Shown: positions 12,209 to 22,803 of the stretch, piece after piece
Position numbering within the stretch: the first letter of the stretch is position 1
Layout: each line of letters begins with the position of its first letter
NCBI GenBank assembly: GCA_001465935.1
Contig: LNKV01000007.1
Coordinates: 620,001 to 684,000, forward strand
DNA from: Clarireedia homoeocarpa
Taxonomy: Eukaryota; Ascomycota; Leotiomycetes; Helotiales; Rutstroemiaceae
Direction: 5' to 3'
Length of the DNA stretch: 64,000 nt
Translations under genes and position numbers: made by a program
The notes under the pieces: generated by a model
Told to the model about the DNA's origin: nothing
The model's input: the letters and a program-made list of their open reading frames with translations, nothing else
Database searches by the model: none

Positions 12209-13425
12209 GGGGTGAATCAGGATGAGGATGAGTGAGCGCACGGTTATACAATTCATGAGACAGAGGATGAGCTCTAGTTGAAGTTGTAGTTATGGTTATA
12301 GATAGTTTCCATTGCACGATAATATACGAAAGAAACGAGACGAATTAATTGCTTGATTGATCGATCAAAAAACCCTCTTTATTACTTTACTGTTCTATCC
12401 ACTATGTGCTGTGTACTGTACTGAAATGTCTAGTTATCTCATTTCTACCTGTTCAAGAACCCCCCCTTATCTATATCCGGCTATCCAGCTATGTATCTAT
12501 TCACCTGTTCTACCAAGCTTCCCTCCCTCCCTCTGCAATAGCGGAAAAGAAAATTGCTACCTTAGGGAAGCAAGACACGGCCAGAGCGGAGGGGTAGGCG
12601 GGGGAAGAGAATTCATGTAGTCAACGTATGCATGCCAGCCATGCATGTATGTACATGTATGTACATGTACAAGCAATCGAAAGCCAGCGCTTCAAATCCT
12701 GATTTCGAAAATAAAACATGGGGTAATTCGGTTTCTCGATCATAGATTGATCAACAAATCAATGCAATGAATTCTACCCTTGCGATGCAAGAAAAGAATC
12801 TTGTCCATAGCATACACTGCTCTTTTAAGTACACACACGAGCAACCACATCGCACCATTAGCACTTAAGCACTTATATGCAGCATTCAGTAATAGTATCA
12901 TCCAGTCAGTCAATACAAACGCTGGTAGCAATGCCATGCGGAGAATCGCGGGAAAATCATTGATATTTTTATAACTAATGCTTCGATTTGCAATCGCTCG
13001 CAGAAGTATTCTGACTAACGTCTCGTACTGTATTCCATCTGCAACCTCCTTTTTTCTTCCATTTCGTACCATAATCATAATCATAATCACCCCAACCCAT
13101 AATCATAACCATGCCATCTACCCATTCATCAATAAACTAAACCAGCCGACGCGCGCCGAATCATACAACATCCATCAACTCGTAGTAACGCAAACACACA
13201 ATGACCCATAGTCCCATCCATAACCTCCACCATTTACTGCTTCTGAGGTTCGAGAGGTTCAATTTTTGCTGAATCAATAACAGCAGCTGGATCTGTCGCT
13301 ATGAAGAGAACAAAAGAAGCTATGTCAGCGGCCCCACCCTAATAATACACAATTGTTTTTCTGCTTCCACCAAGACCCAAAGAAAGATAGAAAGGATAGA
13401 AATCAAGAATTAAAGCCCCAGAACT
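12209..13425. other. Intergenic (convergent 3' ends)
   Basis: Lies between the small gene (+) and the VIP1-like gene (-). Contains a tandem ATGTATGTAC repeat at 12645-12670. A short open stretch at 13239-13299 (minus) preceded by TTCATAG could be an alternative last exon of the VIP1-like gene; see findings. Confidence 0.5.
12645..12670. repeat. Tandem self-complementary repeat (ATGTATGTAC)n
   Basis: Two full copies of ATGTATGTAC plus ATGTAC. The unit is nearly palindromic, so it can form small hairpins on either strand. Confidence 0.8.
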
Positions 13426-13749
13426 TTACTTCGAACATCCACTGCAAGCACATTGACCAGCAGCACAAAGACAATCAGAATCGTTTCCAGAACATTTGCA
13501 AGTAGTCTTCTTAGAACCCGGAACCTTCTCAGTCTCTGACTTGGGGCAGGAATTACAAGAACACTCGCCCGGGGCACAGCCGCACGTGGAAGTGTTGCCG
13601 CCGCAGCTGCAAGTGGTCTTGTTGCTTCCAGGAACCTTCTTGACGTCGGACTTGCCACAGTCGGTGCAGGCACAAGAACCTGCAGCACACAGACAATTAC
13701 CTGAATCTGAACCACACTTACAAGTTGTCTTCTCGGTGCCTGTCACCTT
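13426..13749 (-). repeat. Three in-frame metallothionein-like repeats, 111-bp period
   Basis: Units of 37, 37 and 33 codons at the 3' end of the VIP1-like gene. Each encodes seven Cys with identical spacing and a linker KV(T/P)G(T/S)xKTTC. The middle unit has diverged most between its cysteines. Confidence 0.9.
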
Positions 13750-14473
13750 TTCAAGTTGCTCCTGCTTCTTGAGATCAGCGAGACGGCGCGCTTCCGCGTG
13801 GATGTCTTGAACTTGGCGGGTGGTTTGGGTGTAGAAGTTAACGAGCTTTTGACCAGTTGGAGTACCAGCAGCCTTTTCGTAGTACGAGGTTAGGCCAGAG
13901 AGAAGGGAGTTGGCCTTTTGGGTCACGCCGTAAGTTTGATCGACTCCCTTGGCCTTGTCGGTTGCTTGGTATTTGTTGTTGAGGTTGGTGAGTGTAGTGA
14001 GGAAGCGGGCAGAGACGCCGTGCTTTTGGTCAAGATCGATTGCTCTTTGAACGCCTTGGTCACCAATAACGTAGCCATGTGCGAGATATTCAGCGAGGAT
14101 ACGACTTCTTGGCTTTTCTTCCTGAGTAATCTCGTCGCTGTCTCTTTCCTCGTTGTGGGTGTAGTGACTGCCATCATCTTCGTTAGTGCCAGATGCACTT
14201 GTAACCTTGACTTGAGTTGAGCCGAGTTGTGTGTTGTCGAGTAACAGAGCGGTCTTTGCTGCAGTCTCCTTCTCGAAAACTACGGTCGCCTTTTGTGTTT
14301 CTCCGTCTGAACCGACCTCGAGGCTGGTGATCTTTCCACTGGGATGATTGTTAGCCATTGTGAATTAATTGTTAGTGGAAAACCGAAGCTTACCAGAAAC
14401 TGAAGAAATCCTTGATCTCCTTCTCGCCGGTCTGCGCAGAGATGTTCGTAACGTGTACAGTGTTGGCAGACAT
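13426..14473 (-). CDS. vip1: Vip1-like RRM protein with three C-terminal metallothionein-like 7-Cys repeats
   Basis: Exon 1 (14473-14394) encodes MSANTVHVTNISAQTGEK and ends in FFSF; a 55-nt GT-AG intron splits a Cys codon and exon 2 (14338-13426) continues GKITSLEVGS. Total 330 residues. Residues about 5-80 form one RNA-recognition motif of the Vip1 family (named for S. pombe vip1, RNA-binding by homology, cellular role poorly known). Residues about 95-220 are helical (SRILAEYLAHGYVIGDQ, VQDIHAEARRLADLKK) and match the family. Residues 224-330 are three repeats of about 37 residues starting KV-G--KTTC. Each has the same spacing C-x-C-x6-C-x-C-x4-C-x-C-x2-C, 21 Cys in all. This is close to the 7-Cys Neurospora copper metallothionein (x5 and x3 in place of x6 and x4). 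Metal binding, probably Cu(I), is inferred. The frame is continuous with no splice site needed between the two parts. Confidence 0.9.
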
Positions 14474-15486
14474 ATTGATTGCTTGTGTGTTTGTTTATAT
14501 TCTTTGGACTGGTTTGATGTTTGATTATCGTAAGTTGTTGCTTTCGCGGTTGGTTTTGAGAGTTGTTGATTCGATGTATGATTGATGAAAGGTTGAAAAT
14601 GGTCCCTTTCTTCCAAGCTTTTATAGAGGCAAGCAAGAGGGCGAAACCACCCGCCCACTTTTGGACAGCTATGGGTGGTAAACGAGCGGGGGAATTCGTG
14701 GCTGGGCTAGCGCAAGAAAAGAATACGTCACTGTGGCTGAGCCATTGCTCGTGCAGAATTGGGTCAAAGCTTGCCCGCCTTTGCCTTTCTTTGTCTTTGC
14801 TCCTCTTTATCTCTTTGTGCTTCTCCCAAGAGGCCAGAACTTTCTATCGGTGCACCATTTACTCGGGCTTCGGATTACATTGGAGCGACCCGCATTACGC
14901 ACGACTGCAGTAGCTTTTACAAAACGTACATACGAAGTAGTAGATTTTACAGGACTTGTGGCAACATGGGATTCAAGTGACCCCGCTAAGTGATACGTGA
15001 TACGTACCACTTTGCTGGTACGTCACCATGACATTCAATTGCCCAATTCCTGACGCATGCTGCTTTTGCGGGAACAAATTATTACTTGTATGCCATTTTC
15101 GGCCCCCTGACGTTGATGCAAGTCGTCAGTTGTCCATTTTATATCTTCAAAGGTCGTGGAGCTGTTCTGTTAATATAAGTATATTTAATTTTAATCCTTT
15201 TAGATACAGAGAGGAGCGCTCGTAAACCCATGTGGCGAAAGATTGGAGTGTGCTGTTACCATACAATACTACTCATCCCAAGCAGCAGCCAAGTTTCCAT
15301 AATATGCTTCCATCCTACTCCAACAATATGTCGTCAAGTTTTCCAAAACCCAATAATCGACCTTGTTCAATCCTCTCATCAATCCCCTCATCAAACCTCT
15401 CATCGACTTCCTCGAAATCGCCATTTACACAATGCCTATCAAACACCATATTCCCATACCCCCTCATCCACCACCCACTTCTCCAT
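14474..15486. other. Intergenic
   Basis: Upstream of the VIP1-like gene and downstream of ATG33. The first 130 bases carry several CAAT/TTGTTT elements. Overlapping chance frames at 14563-15010 show no domain. No RNA gene seen. Confidence 0.5.
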
Positions 15487-16206
15487 TTACACAACCTCAA
15501 CGAACACAACCTCCGTAGCAACACCATCACCCCAAATCCCCACTACACTCATCGCAAATCCCAAACCCGTCAATACAGTCCTAACAACCTGTCTCATCAT
15601 CTCGCCCTCCATCTCCCCTCTCACCTCCTCTCCATTAAAGCTCGCTCCATCTTCATCCGCACTACTGCTATTTGAATCACCCACAACTTCATAGCTTGCA
15701 TCCATCTGTTTCTTGCTTTGCCTGCTGTTCTTCTTAGCGACACGCCGGGGTGGAGTACTGGTGTTGGTGATCAAGGGAACAAATTGGTCGACGAAAGAGC
15801 TGGATGCTGCGAAGAGGGAGGTCCATAAGAGATAAGGATGTTTTTGACCGCGGGGAGACAGGTAGAATGCAAGGAGAAAGGCGAAGGATGAGATGCCGGT
15901 TAGGGAACGAATGTGGTTTGTGGTAAGGGTAGTGAGGGAGTGGTAGGAGCGGGAGGCTATGGTGGCTGAGGGGAGAGTGAGGAGAGCGGGGATGGTGAGA
16001 GAGCTGAGTGTGTAGGAGATTCCCTATTTGAGATTGTTAGCCGTCGATTCATGATAACGCATGAAAGAAATGCGACAATTTGCCTATGACAGAACAGAAC
16101 CGGAGGGGTGAAATGGCTGTCATAGTGGGGTGAAGTAACATACCGTAAGTAATCCGAGGGAAATGCTCCCCACGAATTTTAACGTCGAGATGGTTCTCGT
16201 AGCCAT
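15487..16206 (-). CDS. ATG33: Autophagy-related protein 33 (mitophagy factor)
   Basis: Atg33 is a mitochondrial outer-membrane protein that promotes selective autophagy of mitochondria, chiefly in stationary phase in yeast. Exon 1 (16206-16144) encodes MATRTISTLKFVGSISLGLLT; a 120-nt GT-AG intron in phase 0 leads to exon 2 (16023-15487), beginning GISYTLSSLTIPALLTLPSA. Total 199 residues, against about 197 in yeast. Family blocks are KFVGSISLGLLTG-SYTLS and FAFLLAFYLSPRGQKHPYLLWTS. Hydrophobic segments lie near residues 10-45, 75-95 and 105-120, with another at the C-terminus (VLTGLGFAMSVVGIWGDG). Between them is an acidic, Ser-rich cytosolic loop (about residues 125-170), a plausible phosphorylation region. 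It shares a 458-bp divergent promoter with the dienoyl-CoA reductase gene. Confidence 0.9.
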
Positions 16207-16664
16207 ATTGATCTCAATCAATACTATTTTGCTTTTGAAATATCAATCGTCACCAAAATGAAGTCCTACCCAAATAATACGTGGTGGTGTAATGAGGATT
16301 GTCAAAGTCCGACTGCAGTAGAAGCGGTATCGCTAGGCATTTTGAAATTTAGGTTCGCTTGGAGTGTGCTAGTCTCGGGTGCCTTAATTTGTGCCTGACC
16401 CGCCCCATTACTTCATTTCGCCTGTCACTGGCGGTGCCGAGGTACGTTTTCCCCGGATTTTTTGGCTCCGGCCGTATGAGTGGGTTCATATGTTTATCTC
16501 ACCTTCTTTTAGAATGAGTTGAAGTGTTGAGTAATCTTTCTATATTTTTCGGGATAACCAGCAGTTGCTCTATATAATTGTATAAAGTTACGTTGGAAGA
16601 TCACAGACTTCCTCAACTCTGTTCATCATTCCCAATCGTGACCATCTCGAAGCAAAACTTCACA
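16207..16664. promoter_or_regulatory. Divergent promoter of ATG33 and the dienoyl-CoA reductase gene
   Basis: A 458-bp region between the two start codons, facing outward. It contains CCGAGG at 16437-16442, the complement of CCTCGG, the core bound by the fungal fatty-acid regulators FarA/FarB/Ctf1. The same hexamer also occurs in other intergenic regions here, so it is suggestive only. A C/T-rich stretch precedes the reductase ATG. Confidence 0.5.
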
Positions 16665-17792
16665 ATGTCTATTCCTCGCGCAGAGTATTTGTCCAATGTC
16701 TGGAAAGATGGCATCTTTGGTATTCATTCTCCTGTCCACAGCTCCTAGGTACAAGCTAACCTCTCCTTCCATCAGACAACAAAGTCGTCTTCTGCACGGG
16801 CGGCGCAGGCACAATCTGCTCAGCCCAAGTCCGAGCCATGGTCCACCTAGGCGCAAATGCATGCATCATCGGACGCAACGTTGCCAAAACTGAATCCATG
16901 GCGAAATCCATTGAAACTGCACGAGCCGGATCCAAAGTAATTGGAATTGGGAACGTCGATGTGAGGAACATACAAAGTTTGGAAAGCGCAGTGGAGAGAT
17001 GTGTGAAGGAGCTGGGAGGCATTGATTTCGTGATGTATAGACATCTCTTCTCTCTTTTGCATATGCATACTTCTCGCATCATGTATGCTAATTCAGCACT
17101 CAAACAGTGCCGGCGCAGCTGGAAATTTCATCGCACCACTCTCCGGTCTCTCATCTAACGCCTTCCGCACCGTCCTCGAGATCGACACATTAGGCTCCTT
17201 CAACACCCTCAAAGCGACACTTCCCTCTCTCTTAAAATCCGCGTCCGCCCATCCCAACTCCCCAACCAATCCCTCTACCGGTGGTCGTATAATCTTCATA
17301 TCTGCGACATTCCACTTCACGGGCATGGCATTGCAGGGACATGCCGCAGCCGCCAAAGCCGGTGTCGACGCGATTTCCGCGACGGCTGCGCTGGAGTACG
17401 GGCCCAGAGGTGTTACGAGCAACGTGATTACACCAGGACCGATTGAAGGGACGGAAGGCATGGCGAGATTGGGAGATAAAGAGGCGGAGAGCAGTGGAGA
17501 AGCGCAGAGACGCGTTCCAGTGGGCCGGTATGGAACTGTCAAGGAGATTGCGGATGGGACGGTATACTTGTTTAGTGATGCAGGAAGTTTCGTGAATGGA
17601 GAGGTGTTGGTCATTGATGGTGGCCAATGTGAGTTATTCTTTCCTTTCTCTCGGTCTTTCTATCGGTAAACTCTCGAGCATATACTGACTGCAAGAACAG
17701 GGAGAATCCCAGGTGGAATGGCTGGTAACAAGAGATACCCTGATTACCTTCTAGACGATACATTTGATCGACGGAAGGAGTCGAAGTTGTAG
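16665..17792 (+). CDS. SPS19: Peroxisomal 2,4-dienoyl-CoA reductase (NADPH), SDR family
   Basis: Auxiliary enzyme of beta-oxidation: reduces 2,4-dienoyl-CoA to 3-enoyl-CoA with NADPH so that unsaturated fatty acids with even-position double bonds can be degraded. Four exons, 16665-16719, 16776-17034, 17108-17628 and 17701-17792, with consistent phases, give 308 residues. The nucleotide-binding motif is CTGGAGTI after KVVF, followed by GRN (residues 50s), a typical NADPH-preferring loop. IDFVIAGAAGNFIAPLSGLS is the diagnostic DECR segment, created by splicing GTG-AT to T-GCC. FISATFHFTG, HAAAAKAGVDA (catalytic Lys), and PGPIEGTEGMARL are family blocks. The C-terminus is RRKESKL, a canonical PTS1 peroxisomal targeting signal, which supports the last exon and the location. 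Similar in organisation to yeast Sps19. Confidence 0.94.
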
Positions 17793-18523
17793 ATATTGCA
17801 TAACACATTATATTACCGACTAGGTCTTGGAGCTATTTCATTCAATTTAGGGATTATACATATGCCGAAAATCTTGCCTACCCGTCTTGCTGCCTCAGAC
17901 GTCCTTCTATGAAGCTCAATACAATTACAAACAGTATCAGTGAATGCACACATGATGTATAGATAAGTATATGTCCCACCAAACACCATACTCATTGACC
18001 ATTAACATTACCATCGTCATCGTCGTCACGGCCATAATCATCATTGGCCAGCTGAGACTGCAGTACGACTAGTCATAAAACGACTTTTAAACGCACCACT
18101 CATCATGAGACTGTATGGAGTTTCTGTGTTTTTTCTTTTCTTGTTTGTCTCTGCTGTCTTTTTCGTTTTGCGTCTCTTGTATCATATCATACCATTTCCA
18201 ACTTATTTTATATTGCCGTTTCACTCATTTCTCGTCTCTCATCTGTCATCCCTCATTCATACCTTTGATGTTCTCGCTCCCTCTCTCATCTGTTATATGT
18301 CTCATCTCATCCCCTCATTCGTCATGCCGAGATCAACCAATACGCGCACTGGACCCCACACCGCACCTCAATCAAGCCCGCGCAAACTCCAACCCCAACT
18401 CCAACTCCATTGCTTTTTCCACTTTTCTTTTTTGTAAACGCAACACTCCGGTCCAATGCATCCATTCAACCATACTCCAGACTAAGGCATCTAGCCCCCG
18501 CAAAGATCATAATTTTCGTGTCG
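17793..18523. other. Intergenic (convergent 3' ends)
   Basis: Lies between the reductase (+) and the Zn2Cys6 regulator (-). T/C-rich plus strand around 18120-18330 keeps two frames open for about 110-195 codons (Phe/Leu/Ser-rich), which I regard as composition artefact. No other feature. Confidence 0.5.
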
Positions 18524-21386
18524 TCATTCCTGCCTCGTTTCATGGTCCCACCAATAGATGCCCCGCAGAACTTTCCAGCACCATTCAGCCATGGGGTCAC
18601 GTGCCTCTTTCAGGTCACTTATCCAATCCAGCATCAACTGGATCGTTTGATCGACATCGCGCTGGTAGCGCTCGCCGCAGAGGTTCTCGACGATGTCTTT
18701 GAGCATGACGTTATGTTTGGTGAGGTGCAGGATTAGCAGGATGCCGAGGAAGTTTTGCGACCAGCAGAAGAGGTATGGGATGAGGCGTTTGCGACGACTG
18801 GGTGGGGAGAGGAGGAGAGGCCAGAGGAGGCAGGACTGTGAGGGCTGTTAGTTTGCGTAGCGTCTGGGCACGTACACATTCTATAGTAAGTAGGAGAGGG
18901 GAACAAGGGAAATAGTAGCGAAAACGAAGATACGCAAATGTAAAGAATGAAAATGAAAGATAAACACATACACGAAGACATTCAGCCACACTCTCCGCAT
19001 CCTCCTGCGTCATCTGCTCCGGGAAATGCAACGCCTTATACACAAACGGCCTATACGCCATATACTTTGCATAGTAGTACCTAGTTCTCAGCAACGCGAC
19101 CTGGATATCGTATACATACGGATAGAGCGCAGGTTCGGAGTCAAGATCCGAAGTGAATAGGGGCAGATGAGATTTTACAGACAAAGTGGGCGAGTTTAGC
19201 GAAGGATCCAATACAGCTTGCGACTGCGACGGTGGCAGGGGATGCGATGACATAGTCGGGGATGACGCGACGGGCGGAATGGACGCAGTAGTAGAAAAGC
19301 TGGTTGTGGGGACGGTGGGACTGGGAAAACTGGTGGGTTCGTCTTCCGACCATTGGAGATCGCGGGGAAGGAGGCGCCGCCATTGTACTAGTTGCGAGCC
19401 AAGCTGGCGGAAGTAGTCGGTCCTTGGGATACCAAAGTCATCGGCAGAACCAGTTGGGGTGCCGCTTGTTGAGTTAGCCACTACGCAAAGTAGAAGCGAA
19501 TTGTTAGCCTACATGATGCTGAGTTTGCGTGGGCTTTGGGGCAGACCTTACAGATGCTGATGCTGTGGTGGATGTTGCTGCAGATTCTGCGAAGGGCAAG
19601 TTCGGATGCGTAGTGCAGTTCCCAGTGTGAGTGTTGATTTGCTCTGTGATCGGCAGCGCAGAAAGGTGTATTGAATGTCGGCACACCAACTCGATCTTCG
19701 AGAGTATTTAGCGTGCTGAGTGGTAAGTCAAGCTCCAAGTGCAAGCCCCTATATTGTTTTAGCCATGCTGACGCTTTCGATGTATCCGTCTGAGCTCTCA
19801 CGTCTCCATTATCATACAATGCCAGTATGCCCGTTTGATTAGATCCCCCATGGAGGTATTCCAGTCAATATTGTTGCTACAAATTATATGAATAAACTTT
19901 CGACGAAATATACTGGAAGTTGGGCGTATTCTTACCACGTGATCAGGACAAGACATGCTGATGAAGCCGAAACTGTTAATCTCCAAAAATCCTGTTTAAT
20001 CATTAGTCTCAACATTAACGATATCGGGCTTTCAATATTTACCACATGGCGAGAACAACATTGGTTGTAGAGTCTGTCCCTTGTGTTAGCAAATGTGTTT
20101 TACTCCTTGATTACTGGATAATGTGACGACGTACGCAGCTAGTGAGAAGATCTGAACGTTCTCAATATCGCATCCAGTCATGACGAATCCAATCTTTTTT
20201 CTGGCTTCATTGTATAGAGAGATTCCTGGTGGTCTGCCTGGCTCTCCACCTCTAACCCCACTCGGTCGGCCGTTGTGAGTAGCAATGGGTGCACCATGGC
20301 TGCTTTCGAGAGCTAGTTCTCCAAGAGCAAAGACAAGCAAGGCGAGGACAGAATCAACATCTCCATCAAAACCTTCCGTGTATACTTTATTAAGATTATC
20401 TGAGAAGAAGCTTTGGCGGTCCAGGAAGGGATACAGGAAGTTAAAGGTGTCGAAGTACGCGCTGGCTAGCCGATTCATGACCTCCCGGGTTAAAGCTGGG
20501 AAAGTTATCCGCGTCCCTCCTGCCACCCTTGTAGCTTGTGACTGCATACCGACGAAAGCCTTCTTGCTTAGACCTTCATGTAGAGATAAGCCTGGCTGTC
20601 CATTCTGCATTCGTACTATGAACGATGATCCTTCCTTTTCAAAGTCCCTCAGGTCGTCCGCGATCGTTGGGTCCGCTTGCAGCAGGATTTCTTGTATAGC
20701 TGGCCAGTATAAAATCTTGTGAGTTGCGGTTGAGTGACGGTATTCATTTATTTTCGGCAGGTTGTTGGGAGGGCTGGGCGGCCGTGGGCCATGTAAAGAA
20801 GGAAATGGACTTCGATAGTCGTTTTCTCCACTTGCACTAAACGAGGGCTGGCCCGAAGGGGACTGTTGCAGGAGGGTAGATCCGGATGGCTGCGGTCGAG
20901 ATGAAAGTCTATCGAGTTTGTTTTCTACACTCTTCAGCCGGTCTAGGATCTCAGTCAAGGTTTTGTCTTTCCTGGAGGAGCTTAGTCGTTCAGATCCTCC
21001 AACACAACTAGCATTATAACAGTTGCTGGGGCACATGTAAGACCCTTTTGGAGCACAGTTTATTCGTACTTACTTAGTTGGTTGTGGCTCCCTATAATTA
21101 CACGGTATATCTAATCTCTGGCAGAGCCCGCATGGTCGTTGCTCATCACATCTCTGTTTCCTTTGTCGACACGTGTCACAAGCCTTCAAGAGTGATCGTC
21201 AGTCCCAGGAGCGCAGGTAACCAAGAGGGTGTTGAGATAAAGTATCGCAGAGGCTTCAAGACGCGGGACAGCATCCTCATCGTTCTCCAGCGGAGATCAA
21301 CTAACCTGAGTAGCAATCGCGCCTCGTTCCTTTCTGGATTGCGGTCCAGAGCTTGCACTAGCACTAGACCCAGCATCCAGATTCAT
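18524..21386 (-). CDS. Zn2Cys6 (Gal4-type) transcription factor with fungal-specific middle homology domain
   Basis: Nuclear DNA-binding regulator; target genes unknown. Nine exons were traced: 21386-21306, 21183-21074, 21007-20135, 20073-20043, 19991-19936, 19876-19802, 19748-19552, 19480-18972 and 18835-18524. All introns are GT-AG with consistent phase, giving 747 residues. The zinc cluster is at residues 29-55 (Cys29, 32, 39, 45, 48, 55; spacing C-x2-C-x6-C-x5-C-x2-C-x6-C). A coiled-coil dimerisation helix follows (TLTEILDRLKSVENKLDRL). The fungal-specific transcription factor domain spans about residues 230-480. Its landmarks are SAYFDTFNFLYPFLDR, DFWRLTVSASSACLVLIT, AYWHCMIMETGLHLELDLP and later RTRYYYAKYMAYRPFVYKAL. 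The C-terminal WPLLLSPPSRRKRLIPYLF block is also family-typical. Exons of 31 and 56 nt are required. Confidence 0.87.
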
Positions 21387-22430
21387 GGTTAAGCCACCCA
21401 AGATTCGTCAGAATAGAAGTGTTTTGCAGTAACTAGAATGTAAGATGTATTGAATTTCAAGACTGGAGCCGGTGGTCGACTTGGATTCAAGAAGACTCAG
21501 TGTTTGTTGACCGGCTTTGTGGGGTACGGCAGCGTTGTGAGGAAGGTAGTGTACTATTAAATACTATGATAAGAACTATGATGAGTTGATTTCACACCAG
21601 GTCCAAACCTCAAACGACCATCGGCGCGGTTATGGATACTTGAGGCTCTTGGCAGTCGCGATAGGTAATGCAGCGATGATTTCCTCCCGACGTGATGATA
21701 TAAAGTTCCGGACGACTGGCGACGAGAGAGTTGATTACCCAGCAAGACAAACCCGAATTCGCGATTGCGCAATTGTTTGATGGCGTTGATGAGGCCCAAG
21801 GGAGTTTTGATATGTTCCAGAAAGAATTTCCAAGATATGCCTCCTGTTGACATAATTAGTGAGGACCAATGATCTGGTGATCGCTACGGAGATATCTCCG
21901 CCTCCGCGGTGAGTTGAAGGGCCTAGAAGTCAAACTTCGATTATCAGATAGAACTACTACCTTGGTATAGTCCCAGAAATTCTTACAGTAGGATAAGCTT
22001 TCCTTATAAAAGGCTGCTCACAAATCTGGTGGGCATCTGGGATGAAGCATAGCGAGAAACGGGTTGGCACGGTTGGAGGAAAAAGAATTCGTCGACCAAA
22101 CTGGCTCCAAACCTGTTTCCCATAGAACAAGTGAAAAAGTACAACCGTTAAGCCGTTCGGGCTACTCATCAAAGCAGAGTAACTTATAAAAGTATGTACT
22201 CAGATTACCCGAAGACGACATACATTGTGAAGAAAAGGAAATCCTTTTGAGTCTACTTACACGTATCTATCTATTCCCTCTCGTACCCCGGATATATTCA
22301 TCAGCGATCGAATGAAATGAAACCGCAAAAGGTTTAAAGCGAATGAACTATACTGTACACTACGATGGTAAGCAGAGCTTGAGGGGCGTAAAGGGGGCAT
22401 AAAGGGGGCGTGAGGGAAGCTTATCTCCTA

Positions 22431-22446
22431 CCTAGGTATACCTAGG
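22431..22446. repeat. Perfect 16-bp palindrome
   Basis: CCTAGGTATACCTAGG is a perfect inverted repeat, followed 3 bases later by a second short palindrome TCCCTAGGGA at 22450-22459. Function unknown; could be a dimeric-protein site or chance. Confidence 0.7.
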
Positions 22447-22750
22447 AAATCCCTAGGGAATCGGACAAAATTTATAGATATTGCAACTGTAAACACGATC
22501 AGCTGATCCAAAGACTTGCTCTAATGAGGATGGTCTAGCTCTTCTACCTACCTGTACTGTGTTGCTACCCATCTGCTCTAGTGTGGTTTGACTGCTAGAC
22601 TCCATAAGGGTCTTGAAGCCTACTGCATAGAATTCGGAATATCCTGATATATTTGTGATCTTACTGCAAACGTCGAGGTAGAACTACAGGCTACAATACC
22701 TGGCTGGGATGCAATACGTGTATGTCCCCTTCTGGAATTAACCATAGTAG

Positions 22751-22803
22751 CCACCCTCCCCTCCTTCCCTCCTCCCCTCCTCCCCTCCTCCCTCCTTCCT
22801 GCT
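22751..22803 (-). repeat. Polypyrimidine tract, G-run repeat on the minus strand
   Basis: CCCTCCTCC-type repeats on the plus strand. The minus strand carries at least six runs of three or four G separated by one to five bases, fitting the G-quadruplex pattern. Confidence 0.75.

Noticed and set aside
13426..14473. Idea that the Cys repeats are a separate metallothionein gene in the same frame
   Set aside because: No stop, promoter gap or in-frame start separates them from the RRM part, and the linker helix LADLKKQEQLEKV runs directly into the first repeat.
18105..18702. Phe/Leu/Ser-rich plus-strand frames of up to 195 codons
   Set aside because: Pyrimidine-rich DNA at convergent 3' ends; partly antisense to the last exon of the Zn2Cys6 gene.
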